DNA of 64,000 bases from Marinobacter sediminicola (GCF_031157525.1 NZ_JAVIXR010000010.1:1-64000), one strand, 5' to 3'. Positions 1-9,724 are shown, numbered from the stretch's first letter. Notes: a model not told the origin generated them from the letters alone. Program-made: numbers and translations.

Positions 1-118
1 GCCATGGATGGCGGAGCCAAGCGTACACGGACGTATTCACAGCGTGTTTTGGGAAGCCTCGCCCCACCCGTGCTAACCACCCAGAGTACAGTGCCCCAAC
101 AGCGGCAGGAGAATACAA
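1..118. other. upstream region of purK with palindromic sequence
   Basis: No coding region is convincing here. All three forward frames give low-quality peptides, and purE, the usual partner of purK, must end left of the window if it is present. Bases 1-12 form a perfect inverted repeat (GCCAT-GG-ATGGC), followed by GC-rich sequence that looks like a dispersed intergenic repeat. An AGGAG Shine-Dalgarno sequence lies about 10 bases before the purK ATG. Confidence 0.4.
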
Positions 119-1243
119 ATGAGAATTGGTGTACTAGGCGCCGGTCAACTGGGAAGAATGCTCGCCCTCGCCGGATACCCGCTGGCCAAAACCTTTGTTT
201 TCTATGACATGTCCGGCAGCCCCAGCGCTGGCTTGGGTGAGGTCATCATTGATCGCGAAGGTAAATACCTGGATGACTTCCTCTCCCGGGTTGACCGCGT
301 CACCTACGAATTTGAACATCTCCCGGTAGAGGTTGCAGAAAAACTGGCAAAAGAAAAGCCAGTCCACCCCTGCCCCCGCGCCCTGCAGGTGTGCCAGAAC
401 CGCGAGGCCGAAAAGACACTGTTCGGCGAACTTGGCATCCCGACACCCCAGTGGAAAATTGCCGACAGCGCCGAATCGTTGAAGGCCGCTGCGGAAAGCC
501 TGGGCTGCCCGGTGGTCGCAAAATCCAATACAGAAGGCTACGACGGCAAAGGCCAGGCGGTACTGAAAACGCCTGAAGACGCAGAAGCCGCCTGGGAAAG
601 CATTGGGCATCCGCGGCTGATGGTCGAGAAATTTGTCGAGTTCAGCCGCGAAGTATCTATCATCGCTGTACGTGGTGAGGATGGCCAACTGGCCTTTTAT
701 CCGATCTCAGAAAACGTACACCACGAAGGGATTTTACGCTACGCCATCGCCCCCGCACCAAAACTGGAAAAACACGTTCAGGAAGATGCCGAGCGGTATA
801 TAAAGGCGCTGCTGAACGAGCTGGGATACGTAGGTGTACTTACGCTAGAACTGTTTGAAACGGCCAACGGGCTGGTGGCCAATGAGATGGCCCCACGAGT
901 TCATAACTCCGGGCACTGGACCATTGAAGGCGCGATGACCAGCCAGTTCGAGAACCACATTCGGGCCGTCAGCGGGCACCCTTTAGGCAGCGTGGAGCCC
1001 CGCGGTTTGAGCTGCATGATTAACATCATCGGAGAGCACGGGGATGTTGAACGCCTGCTGGAACTGCCTTACGCTCATGTACACCTTTACAACAAAGGCG
1101 AGCGGCCCGGGCGCAAACTAGGCCACATCAATGTTCTTGCAGACAGTTACGCAGAACTGGTTTGGCGGGTTAGAAACTGCGTACAGTTTCTTCCAGGCAG
1201 CCCCGAATTCAGTAGCTCGCTTAGCAGCAACCGTAAAGGATGA
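119..1243 (+). CDS. purK: 5-(carboxyamino)imidazole ribonucleotide synthase PurK
   Basis: PurK uses ATP and bicarbonate to carboxylate AIR to N5-CAIR in purine synthesis, in the cytoplasm. The 374-residue length fits the family. The N-terminus (IGVLGAGQLGRMLALAGYPL) is the typical PurK nucleotide-fold start, and the ATP-grasp core is visible (VVAKSNTEGYDGKGQAV around residue 134, then NEMAPRVHNSGHWT near residue 260). The ATG is preceded by AGGAG at good spacing. No terminator is seen after the stop; sodB follows with its own promoter. purE is not in the window but would be expected just upstream. Confidence 0.95.
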   Translation: MRIGVLGAGQLGRMLALAGYPLAKTFVFYDMSGSPSAGLGEVIIDREGKYLDDFLSRVDRVTYEFEHLPVEVAEKLAKEKPVHPCPRALQVCQNREAEKTLFGELGIPTPQWKIADSAESLKAAAESLGCPVVAKSNTEGYDGKGQAVLKTPEDAEAAWESIGHPRLMVEKFVEFSREVSIIAVRGEDGQLAFYPISENVHHEGILRYAIAPAPKLEKHVQEDAERYIKALLNELGYVGVLTLELFETANGLVANEMAPRVHNSGHWTIEGAMTSQFENHIRAVSGHPLGSVEPRGLSCMINIIGEHGDVERLLELPYAHVHLYNKGERPGRKLGHINVLADSYAELVWRVRNCVQFLPGSPEFSSSLSSNRKG

Positions 1244-1256
1244 TTCGCCTTGGGGG

Positions 1257-1284
1257 TTGATATCGCTCAAATCGACCCTATATT
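1257..1284 (+). promoter_or_regulatory. sigma-70 promoter of sodB
   Basis: A TTGATA -35 box (1257-1262) and a TATATT -10 box (1279-1284) are separated by 16 bases, about 47 bases before the sodB ATG. Both boxes are close to consensus. Activity is inferred from sequence only. Confidence 0.6.
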
Positions 1285-1331
1285 AGGTCAGTGACATTCA
1301 CCATAACAGAGAGACTAGGGAGAACGACCTC

Positions 1332-1910
1332 ATGGCTTTTGAACTTCCCGCACTACCTTACGAAAAGAACGCACTTGAACCACACATCTCTGCTGAAACC
1401 CTCGAATACCATTACGGCAAGCACCACAATACCTACGTAACCAACCTGAACGGTCTGGTTGAAGGTACTGACAACGCCAACAAGTCACTCGAAGACATTA
1501 TCAAAACTGCCAGTGGCGGCCTGTTCAACAACGCAGCCCAGGTATGGAACCACACCTTCTACTGGAACTGCCTGAGCCCGAACGGCGGCGGCGAGCCCAC
1601 AGGTGCAGCAAAAGACGCTATCGAAAAAGCGTTTGGTTCTTTCGATAACTTCAAGAAAGAATTTAACGAAAACGCAGCCAAAAACTTCGGTTCTGGCTGG
1701 ACGTGGCTGGTCAAGAAAGCTGACGGCAGCGTTGCCATTGCCAACACCAGCAATGCAGAAACACCACTGACTGGCGCAGACAAGCCAGTGCTAACCGTGG
1801 ATGTTTGGGAGCACGCGTACTACATCGATTACCGCAACTCCCGCCCAAACTACCTGGCCGCATTCTGGAACCTGGTTAACTGGGATTTCGTGAACGAAAA
1901 TCTGGCTTGA
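1332..1910 (+). CDS. sodB: iron superoxide dismutase SodB
   Basis: This cytoplasmic enzyme converts superoxide to oxygen and hydrogen peroxide. At 192 residues it has the family's usual length. The four metal ligands are in place: H27, H74 (in QVWNHTFYW), D157 and H161 (in DVWEHAYYIDY). Gln70, before the second histidine, is the position that marks the iron type rather than the manganese type. It has its own promoter upstream and a strong hairpin terminator downstream, so it is monocistronic. AGGGAGA serves as the ribosome binding site. Confidence 0.97.
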   Translation: MAFELPALPYEKNALEPHISAETLEYHYGKHHNTYVTNLNGLVEGTDNANKSLEDIIKTASGGLFNNAAQVWNHTFYWNCLSPNGGGEPTGAAKDAIEKAFGSFDNFKKEFNENAAKNFGSGWTWLVKKADGSVAIANTSNAETPLTGADKPVLTVDVWEHAYYIDYRNSRPNYLAAFWNLVNWDFVNENLA

Positions 1911-1955
1911 TTCATCTGGCTGGTTTTCCGATTACCGTCAGCCACGGCTGATCCA

Positions 1956-1986
1956 AAAACGCCCGCTTGCAGCGGGCGTTTTTTGT
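1956..1986 (+). terminator. rho-independent terminator of sodB
   Basis: A GC-rich stem (GCCCGC, loop TTGCA, GCGGGC) is flanked by an A run on the left and a T run on the right, 45 bases after the sodB stop. Confidence 0.9.
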
Positions 1987-2178
1987 GGGAGAATCAACCA
2001 CACTTACAAATTAAAACGTCAGGATTCTGAAGTATTTGAAATAATCGCCCATACTCTGTGTTGTATGGTTTAACCTGAGCCACAATCCGTATTGCCGGCA
2101 GAGGTATATCCCAAACCACCGACATTTATGGGCTTTTAGTTTACGGGCGCCTGACGCACAGGCTAAAGACGGGTCTTA

Positions 2179-4239
2179 ATGCAGAAATCCTTTGAGGTTG
2201 AAAACCGCCTTGGCTATCGCATCCTTAGATGGATACTTGCCGTCGCGCTGATCAGCGGTGTCATCGTCAGTGCCATACAGGTGGTGCTGGACGCACAACA
2301 CGTGTCTGCTAACCTGAACAACCAGGCCCGGCAAACCATCGCCATGGTAAAAGATTCGGCAACTCAAGCGGTGTTCAGTATTGACGAAGACTTGGCAAAC
2401 CAGGTCGTCGATGGCCTATTTGCCAGAGAAGAAATACTTCTAGCCCAGATTCTTCACACCAATGGCGACCCTCTAAGCAGCCGCGAACGACCAAAGGCCG
2501 AGAGTGCCTTCAACTCATTAATTAACACCATCTTTGATGCCAGACGCCAATTCAACACAGAGCTGACTCGCAACGACAACTCAGGCACGGTGTACGGCCA
2601 CTTTGTTGTTCACTACGATACGGTTCCCGCTGCCCACATGTGGCTGAGCCGGGCCAGCATAACCTTCACGTCCGTAGTCGCTACCGCCGTCATTCTTGGC
2701 ATGGTGTTGTACTTCGTTTTTTATGTGCTTTTGACTCGCCCATTGCTGCGCATCGTGCATTCAGTCATGCAGGTAAACCCGGAACATCCCGACGACCGCC
2801 TGGTTACGACACCAACCGGCCATGAGAAAGACGAACTCGGGCTTTGGGTCAGCGCCACCAACACCTTGCTTATTGCCATTGGTGACAGCCAGAAGCGGCA
2901 TCGGGAAGCCGAAGACAAGGTAAACCGACTCGCTCGATACGACCAGCTCACCGGGCTCCTGAGCCGGGACAGCTTTATGGAGCTGCTGAAGGCCGACCTC
3001 GAAGAATCGAAACGCAATAACACACTGCTGTCCGTCATTGTCTGCGGTATCGACGACTTCAAATCCATCAACGATCAATGTGGCTTTCGCACAGGGGATG
3101 TTACCCTGCAAACCGTCGCAGACAGATTAATAAGCATTCTCGGCGGATCACGGTTCACAATAGCGCGCCTCGGTGGCGATCAGTTCGTCATTGTCGAGAA
3201 GGGGTTAAAGGACGGCTTTCAGGCAGCAGATACAGCAGAAGCTATTCTCGCCGGGGTCAACGAAACCATTGGTCTGGACGGCCAAAGTGTTTCCATGACA
3301 GCCACCCTTGGCATTGCACTTTACCCCTCCGATGCCATCCAGCCAGACCGGCTGTTGCAGAGCGCAGAGCAAACCATGATGCTGGCCAAACAGAAGGGTC
3401 GGGATCACTTCCAGTTCTATGTGGCAAGCATCGACCAGGAAATTCGCGATCGCAAACAACTGGAGAAAGATCTATCCGAAGCCTTATCACTCAACCAGCT
3501 TCACCTTGTGTATCAACCCCAGGTGAATCTTGAAACCAAACGGATTATTGGCGCTGAAGCCCTCATCCGCTGGGATCACCCGATACGTGGGCTAGTGCCT
3601 CCGGATTACTTCATACCGGTGGCAGAGAACAACGGCTCTATTGTAGAGATTGGCCAATGGGTTCTGGAGCAGGCCTGCCTGCAAGCAAAGCAGTGGGCTG
3701 ACAAAGAACTTCCTCTACGCATCGCTGTGAATCTGTCTGCGGTGCAACTGCGGCAGGATCGTATTGTCGAAGACATTCTGGATACACTGAAGCGCCATGA
3801 TATTCCCGCCGGCCGCCTCGAGCTGGAAGTCACAGAAACCAGCTTTATGACCAACCTTGCAGATGCGGTAGCCAAACTGCATACGCTTAACCGCGCTGGC
3901 ATCAGCATTGCCGTAGACGACTTCGGAACCGGTTATTCTTCCCTTACCTACCTCAAGAAGATGCCGGTACAGCACCTGAAGATTGATAAGCAGTTCATTC
4001 GTGACCTGCTGGTTAACGAGGAAGATACCCGCATAACCAACACCATCATTGACCTGGGAAGAAGCCTCAACCTGACGGTCGTTGCAGAGGGTGTTGAAAC
4101 AGCAGAACAGGAATACTACCTCACCCAGCGCGGATGCAAGCTGGCACAGGGGTACTTCTTCAGCAGGCCATTGCGCCCTGCGGATTTTGAGGCGTTTGTT
4201 CAGGAATTTCATCAGAAAGCCGTAGAAAATAACGCCTGA
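2179..4239 (+). CDS. membrane-bound GGDEF/EAL protein, probable c-di-GMP phosphodiesterase
   Basis: The protein has 686 residues. A transmembrane helix (about 17-36), a periplasmic sensor region (37-155) and a second helix (160-185) are followed by a HAMP-like stretch, a GGDEF domain (about 250-415) and an EAL domain (about 428-680). The GGDEF signature reads GGDQF (332-336); this change from GGDEF or GGEEF usually removes cyclase activity. The EAL motif is intact (GAEALIRW, E460), as is the second phosphodiesterase motif DDFGTGYSSLTYL. The expected role is hydrolysis of c-di-GMP, perhaps regulated by GTP binding to the GGDEF domain. The ATG has only a weak ribosome binding site. The gene stands alone before lemA. 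Confidence 0.85.
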   Translation: MQKSFEVENRLGYRILRWILAVALISGVIVSAIQVVLDAQHVSANLNNQARQTIAMVKDSATQAVFSIDEDLANQVVDGLFAREEILLAQILHTNGDPLSSRERPKAESAFNSLINTIFDARRQFNTELTRNDNSGTVYGHFVVHYDTVPAAHMWLSRASITFTSVVATAVILGMVLYFVFYVLLTRPLLRIVHSVMQVNPEHPDDRLVTTPTGHEKDELGLWVSATNTLLIAIGDSQKRHREAEDKVNRLARYDQLTGLLSRDSFMELLKADLEESKRNNTLLSVIVCGIDDFKSINDQCGFRTGDVTLQTVADRLISILGGSRFTIARLGGDQFVIVEKGLKDGFQAADTAEAILAGVNETIGLDGQSVSMTATLGIALYPSDAIQPDRLLQSAEQTMMLAKQKGRDHFQFYVASIDQEIRDRKQLEKDLSEALSLNQLHLVYQPQVNLETKRIIGAEALIRWDHPIRGLVPPDYFIPVAENNGSIVEIGQWVLEQACLQAKQWADKELPLRIAVNLSAVQLRQDRIVEDILDTLKRHDIPAGRLELEVTETSFMTNLADAVAKLHTLNRAGISIAVDDFGTGYSSLTYLKKMPVQHLKIDKQFIRDLLVNEEDTRITNTIIDLGRSLNLTVVAEGVETAEQEYYLTQRGCKLAQGYFFSRPLRPADFEAFVQEFHQKAVENNA

Positions 4240-4263
4240 TTTTTTTACTTATGAGGAGTTGCC

Positions 4264-4851
4264 ATGGGAACTACCATTATTGGCCTGATTGTTATTGCCG
4301 TTGCTGCAATCTATCTGGTTTTTATCTACAACCGCCTGGTTTCATTGCGCAACCAATTCAAAAATGCGTTCGCCCAGATTGACGTGCAACTCCAGCGCAG
4401 ACACGATTTGATTCCCAATCTGGTTGAAGCTGCAAAGGCCTACCTGGTGCATGAGAAATCAACGCTTACCCAGGTGATGGAGGCAAGAAACAATGCTGTC
4501 AGCGCCCAGAAAGATGCGGCCAAAGATCCGGGAGATGGCACTAAAATTCAGCGTCTTGGCGGCGCCGAGAATCTACTCACCAAAGCCCTGGCAAACTTTT
4601 ACGCCGTAGCCGAAAACTATCCGGACCTGAAAGCCAACGAAACCATACAGCAATTGATGGAAGAGCTTTCCAGCACAGAAAACCGGGTGTCCTTTGCCCG
4701 GCAGGCATACAACGATGGCGTAATGAACTACAACATCTTCCGCGAGCAATTCCCCAACAATGTGATTGCCGGCATGTTTGCCTTCAAGGAAACCTCCCAG
4801 CTGGAGCTTGAGTCTCCAGAGGCCCGCCAGGTTCCGAAAGTAGCCTTCTGA
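4264..4851 (+). CDS. lemA: LemA family membrane protein
   Basis: This 195-residue protein has an N-terminal membrane helix (IIGLIVIAVAAIYLVFIYNRL), then the coiled-coil LemA domain with the typical segments QLQRRHDLIPNLVEAAKAY and SVSFAR-like turns (NRVSFARQAYNDGVMNYN). ATGAGGAGT gives a good ribosome binding site. It lies 11 bases before an M48 protease gene, a pairing common in bacteria where LemA accompanies an HtpX-like peptidase. The molecular role of LemA proteins is poorly defined; membrane stress or quality control is the usual inference from this pairing. Confidence 0.9.
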   Translation: MGTTIIGLIVIAVAAIYLVFIYNRLVSLRNQFKNAFAQIDVQLQRRHDLIPNLVEAAKAYLVHEKSTLTQVMEARNNAVSAQKDAAKDPGDGTKIQRLGGAENLLTKALANFYAVAENYPDLKANETIQQLMEELSSTENRVSFARQAYNDGVMNYNIFREQFPNNVIAGMFAFKETSQLELESPEARQVPKVAF

Positions 4852-4862
4852 GGCTCTGAACC

Positions 4863-6872
4863 ATGGCTCATCCCGGTTTTTTCCAGCGCCAGGCCAGTGC
4901 CCGGCGCAATACCAGCCTGCTGGTATTCCTGTTTCTCACAGCGGTGGTGCTGATTACACTCGCTGTATGCCTGGTTGGTTATTTTGTAACTCGCAGTGAA
5001 ACCACAGGCCAACCTTTCCACCACTGGCTAGCCTCCAGCCACGGGTTGACCACGGCCTCTGCCGTTATCCTTCTCATTTTCATAGGCTCCATGATTCGCT
5101 GGGCGGATCTTGCCGGCGGCGGTAGCCGTGTTGCAAAAATGGTGGGCGCACGCCCCATTGACCCTGATACCCGCGACAGCGACGAACGGGTTCTGCGCAA
5201 CATTGTGGAGGAAATGGCTATAGCGAGCGGTGTGCCTGTGCCGGAACTCTACATCATGGACAACGAAACAGGCATCAACGCCTTTGTGGCCGGCTACACT
5301 CCCGGTTCTGCCGTTATGGTCGTTACCCATGGTGCAATCACCCAACTCACCAGGGATGAGCTTCAGGGCGTCGTGGGGCACGAATTCAGCCACATCTTCA
5401 ATGGCGACATGCGCCTGAACGTGCGCCTCATCGCTTTGCTTGCCGGTATCTTGATGATCGGGCAGATTGGCAGCTTCCTTCTTCGCACAGCGTTTTACAG
5501 CGGCGGGCGTACCTCTGGCCGCAATAAGGATGGACGGGCTCAAGCTGCCTTTGGCATTGTTGGCTTCGCACTTTTTATCATCGGTTATGTGGGCGTATTC
5601 TTTGGGCGCCTCATTCAGGCCGCTGTATCCCGCCAGCGGGAAACTCTTGCAGATGCATCGTCTGTGCAGTTCACACGCAACCCGGACGGGATTGGCGGTG
5701 CCCTTTTCAAGATTGGACTCAAAGGCAGTTACCTGGACACCACCGGCCATGCCAGCAACATGAATCACATGTGTTTTGGTGAAGCCACACATATGAAGCT
5801 CGCGTCTCTTCTTGCATCCCACCCGCCTATCGAGCAACGCATAAACGCGATCCAGCCAGGGCTGATGGCCCGGCTCAAGAGCCGCCTCCGCGATACAGAA
5901 ACAGGCGATGATTTGCGTTCCGCAACCACCGGAGCCCAGCCATCCGGAGTCTCCGGTTTTGCGAGTGCGGCTACCGACATCTACGGCACCGTCTCCGGCA
6001 GGCGTACATCACTGTCAGGCTCCGCTATTGCCACACACGCGCCCACTCCCCCCGCCAGCATGCAAAAAATGTCTGAGCGAGTTGGCACCATCAGCCAGGA
6101 AGGCGAAGATTTTGCGGTCAAACTGCTACAGCGCTTGCCATCAACCTTTCGCGGTTTACTTTATACCCGAGCGGGCGCCATCCAACTCTGTTATGCGCTG
6201 CTTCTCAGCGACCTCAGCCAGAAAGAACAGGCAGAGCAGCTCGCATTACTGCCGGAGCACTCGTTATTCGGACCGCAACCCGAGTTGCTGGAAAAACTGA
6301 TTCCAACGCTCCAGAAAATCGGTGAAGCCGTGCGCTTTCCTGCCCTGGAACTTGCCATGCCTGCGCTCAGAAAACTGGACCCGGAGGAACGCGCTGAATT
6401 AATTCGGTGTGTGAGAGCTCTGGTGAATGCGGACAATCGGGTGACCCTGTTCGAACTGACTCTCACCAGCTTCCTTTCCCGTCATCTCGGGGCGGATTCC
6501 GCACGAGTGATTCCAGTGCGCTACCGCAGCTACAAAGCGGTTATGCCCGCATTGCAAAGGCTTCTGAGCCTCATGGCTCGCGCAGGATCAGACAGCACAC
6601 AGGAAGAAGTTAATACCTTGTACCGTGAGGCAATGGCCGGTTTTGCCAGCAGTGGCAACTCTGACCACCCGATACTACCGAAGGTAAGCATGCGCGAACT
6701 GCAAGAAGCACTGAAAGAGCTCAACGGCCTTTCAGCGCTCCTAAAGCCTGCGGTAATCGATGCCTGTGGCCACTGCATCACCCATGACGGGGTGATTGAC
6801 CCGAGAGAGTACGAACTGATGAGGCTCGTGGCGGATCAGATGGATTGCCCGATGCCGCCAATGGTGGTGTGA
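4863..6872 (+). CDS. M48 family membrane metallopeptidase with C-terminal TerB-like region
   Basis: This is an HtpX-like zinc peptidase of 669 residues. Two N-terminal membrane helices (about 17-42 and 64-80) precede the M48 domain. The zinc site HEFSH is at 173-177 and the third ligand lies in RQRETLADA (E260), with two more helices between them (about 186-210 and 230-250). After residue 330 a low-complexity linker leads to a helical C-terminal half. Its DGVIDPREYELMRLVADQM segment resembles acidic TerB-like domains, which is my reading and not certain. It is co-transcribed with lemA and probably degrades damaged membrane proteins. It is about twice the size of classical HtpX. Confidence 0.88.
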   Translation: MAHPGFFQRQASARRNTSLLVFLFLTAVVLITLAVCLVGYFVTRSETTGQPFHHWLASSHGLTTASAVILLIFIGSMIRWADLAGGGSRVAKMVGARPIDPDTRDSDERVLRNIVEEMAIASGVPVPELYIMDNETGINAFVAGYTPGSAVMVVTHGAITQLTRDELQGVVGHEFSHIFNGDMRLNVRLIALLAGILMIGQIGSFLLRTAFYSGGRTSGRNKDGRAQAAFGIVGFALFIIGYVGVFFGRLIQAAVSRQRETLADASSVQFTRNPDGIGGALFKIGLKGSYLDTTGHASNMNHMCFGEATHMKLASLLASHPPIEQRINAIQPGLMARLKSRLRDTETGDDLRSATTGAQPSGVSGFASAATDIYGTVSGRRTSLSGSAIATHAPTPPASMQKMSERVGTISQEGEDFAVKLLQRLPSTFRGLLYTRAGAIQLCYALLLSDLSQKEQAEQLALLPEHSLFGPQPELLEKLIPTLQKIGEAVRFPALELAMPALRKLDPEERAELIRCVRALVNADNRVTLFELTLTSFLSRHLGADSARVIPVRYRSYKAVMPALQRLLSLMARAGSDSTQEEVNTLYREAMAGFASSGNSDHPILPKVSMRELQEALKELNGLSALLKPAVIDACGHCITHDGVIDPREYELMRLVADQMDCPMPPMVV

Positions 6873-6884
6873 AGAGAAGCCGGT

Positions 6885-8834
6885 TTATCGAACCGGCTCA
6901 TCCAGATTGAACAGAATGTCCACGCGCGGGTTAGCGTCCATTTCTGGCAGGCCAAGCTTGTCACGGATATCCAGGTTTACCTTCCAGAGTTTGTTGAACT
7001 TCTCCGATGTCGCCTCAACAGCCTCAGTCTTGCCAAGCATAATTTTAGGCCGCAAGAACACCAGCAAATTGCGCTTTACCCGGCGCTCAGACTCGGATGA
7101 AAACAGCCTGCCAAGGTAAGGAATATCCCCAAGGAAAGGCACTTTGCTCCGGTTAACCTGATAGTCATCGCGGGTAAGACCGCCCAGCACGATGGTTTCG
7201 CCATCATCCGCCAGCACGGTTGTCTTTATTTCACGCTTGTTGGTGACAATGTCTGACGCGTCTTCAATGCTGTCGGCAACACTTTCAGTCGTCTGCTCAA
7301 CCACCAGCCTGACAAGGCCATCTGCACTGATGGTGGGTGTTACCTTGAGGGTCAAGCCAATATCCCTACGCTCGATGGTCGTAAACGGGTTGGTGGTACC
7401 ATCCCCCGTTACCGTAGACTGGCCGGTACGGAAAGGAACGTTTTGCCCCACAATAATTTCCGATTCCTGGTTATCCAGTGTGATAATACTGGGCGTGGAA
7501 AGCAGGTTCGCGGCTGCAGACGTAGAAAGCGCTTGTAACAAGATGCCCCAACTTACCCCGTCCTTGTTTCTCTGGCCTGCCCCGATCGTGCCGCCACCCG
7601 TGGCCGGTGTAAGCGCCGAGCCTGTCAGTATTGCACTCAGCACTTCGCCCAAACTGCGACCAACGTTTCCAAAGTTTGATCCCATAACTGGCGAAGAAGA
7701 ACCCGACTCGTCGCCCACGGCTAACTGAACGCCAAGATCCTGACCCAGTTCATCGCTGATCTCGACAATGGCAGCTTCAATCATCACCTGAGCACGGCGC
7801 ACATCCAGTGCGGCGACAATCTCTTCAGCCTCTTGCATCAATGAAGGCTCGCCTCGGACCACCAGTGCGTTTAGCCCCTCATCTGCAAACACTGCAAAAT
7901 TGCCTGTCGGCTTGCTGCTGGCACCACCGCCAGACGCGCCTCCTGAGCCCTCTTTCGTGAGTTCGCCCATCACACCTTTAAGCAATTCCGTGAGGTTTTT
8001 CGCGTCTGCGTGCTTAAGGCGAATAACCTTGGTTGCTCCGCCACTGGCAGAGGGCTGATCCAGCTGCGTGATCAACCCACGCATTTTGCTACGGAACGAT
8101 TCATCGCCTCTGAGGATCAATCGGTTACTGCGCTCATCAGCGGTAACACTGTATTTTCTTGCGGCGCTGTCATTACCGGCCCGGCCCAACTCGTCTGGGG
8201 CCAACTCCTGCAACAGAGTCACCATATCCCCAACCCAGGCTTCCTTGAGCTTGATCACCTCCACCTCGTACTTGGAGGGGCTGTCCAGTTCCCGAACAAT
8301 CTGCTCCATGCGCTGAATGTTGGACGCGTGGTCACTGATAATCAGAGCATTGGCTGCCGCGACACCGGCCAGATGACCATACTTTGCCACCAGCGGCCGG
8401 AGAATAGGCACTAGCTCCAGTGCGCTGGCATTATCAATCTGGATAACACGGGTTATAAGCTGTTCTGATGGAATATTTGAGAAACGGCCGAGAACCTCAG
8501 CAGACTGTTTGGCATCCACCTGCTGTACAACCTTGATGACTTCCTCACCGGGAATGGCCGTAAATCCGTGCACGTTAAGCACGGCAAGGAACAAATCGTA
8601 GATCTGATCCTTGTTCATGGGGGCGCTGGAGAGAACCGTCACCTTGCCCTTGACCCGAGGATCCACCACAAAACTATAGCCGGTTATATCGGCCACCTGA
8701 GTAACAAAAGCGCGTATATCTGCGTCTTTAAGGTTCAACCGCCATGTTTCATCCTGGCCGTACGCCGCCGACATCAGGGGCAGTAAAATAAGCAGAGCCA
8801 CAGCCCGCAAAAAATTGGTCTTGTAGTTATACAT
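6885..8834 (-). CDS. gspD: type II secretion system secretin GspD
   Basis: GspD forms the outer-membrane channel of type II secretion. From the ATG at 8834 the protein has 649 residues and begins with a clear signal peptide (AVALLILLPLMSAAYGQ). The N0 and N1-N3 periplasmic domains follow, with a glycine/serine-rich insert before N3's end (GGASGGGASS), then the secretin core with VPFLGDIPYLGRLF near the C-terminus. A GTG at 8876 would add 14 residues before the signal peptide and overlap gspC; the ATG, with GGACGAG upstream, is preferred. It is the last gene of gspN-gspC-gspD and converges with the M48 gene. The inner-membrane and pseudopilin genes are not in this window. Confidence 0.95.
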   Translation of the reverse strand: MYNYKTNFLRAVALLILLPLMSAAYGQDETWRLNLKDADIRAFVTQVADITGYSFVVDPRVKGKVTVLSSAPMNKDQIYDLFLAVLNVHGFTAIPGEEVIKVVQQVDAKQSAEVLGRFSNIPSEQLITRVIQIDNASALELVPILRPLVAKYGHLAGVAAANALIISDHASNIQRMEQIVRELDSPSKYEVEVIKLKEAWVGDMVTLLQELAPDELGRAGNDSAARKYSVTADERSNRLILRGDESFRSKMRGLITQLDQPSASGGATKVIRLKHADAKNLTELLKGVMGELTKEGSGGASGGGASSKPTGNFAVFADEGLNALVVRGEPSLMQEAEEIVAALDVRRAQVMIEAAIVEISDELGQDLGVQLAVGDESGSSSPVMGSNFGNVGRSLGEVLSAILTGSALTPATGGGTIGAGQRNKDGVSWGILLQALSTSAAANLLSTPSIITLDNQESEIIVGQNVPFRTGQSTVTGDGTTNPFTTIERRDIGLTLKVTPTISADGLVRLVVEQTTESVADSIEDASDIVTNKREIKTTVLADDGETIVLGGLTRDDYQVNRSKVPFLGDIPYLGRLFSSESERRVKRNLLVFLRPKIMLGKTEAVEATSEKFNKLWKVNLDIRDKLGLPEMDANPRVDILFNLDEPVR

Positions 8835-8866
8835 CTGGCGATCTCGTCCTGTATCGATAAACCCGG

Positions 8867-9724
8867 TCAGCGCCACTGCTCAGGTATGGCATAACTGATG
8901 TTGAGAATAGACCCGTCACGTTCGATTTCTATATCCAGGCTGGCTTGGCCGCGCCAGCTTTCGAGCAGCGATCGATCTTGCTGCACATCACCCAGGCGCT
9001 GCCCGTTGATGGCGGTAATCACATCACCCGCTTTGAGATTCACTGCGTTCAGCATGGCATTGGAGCCATCATACACGTAGCCCGAGCCGCCGGACTCATC
9101 CACTGGCGCAAGCCCGTATGGGGTCAATGCCGCCGCGCCTGCGCTATCGAGCTGCTGCCTTGCATTCTCAAGGAATGCTTCCGGTGATGATTCTGCAGGT
9201 ACCTGTGCCACCTCTGCAACCATTGTGGAAGCATTGTCTTCCTCAAATGTCAGAGACTCATAGCGCCCACCACGGCGAATCAGGATTCGGCCCGCTTCCA
9301 CCTCAGCCAATTCGGCATTGCCTGGCAGCATATCACCAACACGATACCACGCGGTTTCACCATTACTCCCGGCCACTATAGCACCCGAGTCTTCCGGGCG
9401 CTGTCCTACAAGAACACCTTCAAGCCTTAGCCGCAAACCGGTTTCCGGAGCCGCACGCTTAGCCGCTTCTGCTACCTCCCCAGGCGCTTCCGCTCGGCCA
9501 AAAAACTCATAACTGGCCAGTGGGTAGCTACCAGACCGCCCAAAAGCCTGGACCGCAGATGGGCCACCTGCAGGCGCAACCACAATCGGTTGATCCTGCC
9601 AGGCAAATAGCCATGTGGCGTTTGCAATCGCAACACTCAAATACACAACCAGCCATACCAGCAACAGGTTGGCCACCGTTTTGGCAATCCGGTGTTGGGT
9701 ATCAGGAGCCGGCATTGCCACCAT
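8867..9724 (-). CDS. gspC: type II secretion system protein GspC
   Basis: This is the inner-membrane linker between the type II secretion platform and the secretin, about 285 residues. An N-terminal membrane helix (NLLLVWLVVYLSVAIANATW) precedes an HR domain (LRLEGVLVGQRPEDSGAIVA) and a C-terminal PDZ-like domain (LKAGDVITAINGQRLGDVQQ). The ATG at 9724 overlaps the gspN stop as TGATG, so the two are translationally coupled; a TTG one codon earlier is less likely. gspD follows directly. Confidence 0.93.
   Translation of the reverse strand: MVAMPAPDTQHRIAKTVANLLLVWLVVYLSVAIANATWLFAWQDQPIVVAPAGGPSAVQAFGRSGSYPLASYEFFGRAEAPGEVAEAAKRAAPETGLRLRLEGVLVGQRPEDSGAIVAGSNGETAWYRVGDMLPGNAELAEVEAGRILIRRGGRYESLTFEEDNASTMVAEVAQVPAESSPEAFLENARQQLDSAGAAALTPYGLAPVDESGGSGYVYDGSNAMLNAVNLKAGDVITAINGQRLGDVQQDRSLLESWRGQASLDIEIERDGSILNISYAIPEQWR

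Noticed and set aside
3715..4212. Open frame of 165 codons antisense to the EAL domain
   Set aside because: Shadow of a strongly conserved domain; no ribosome binding site or homology.
5028..5837. Open frame of 269 codons antisense to the M48 gene
   Set aside because: No recognisable domain; it overlaps the well-supported peptidase domain, including the zinc site.
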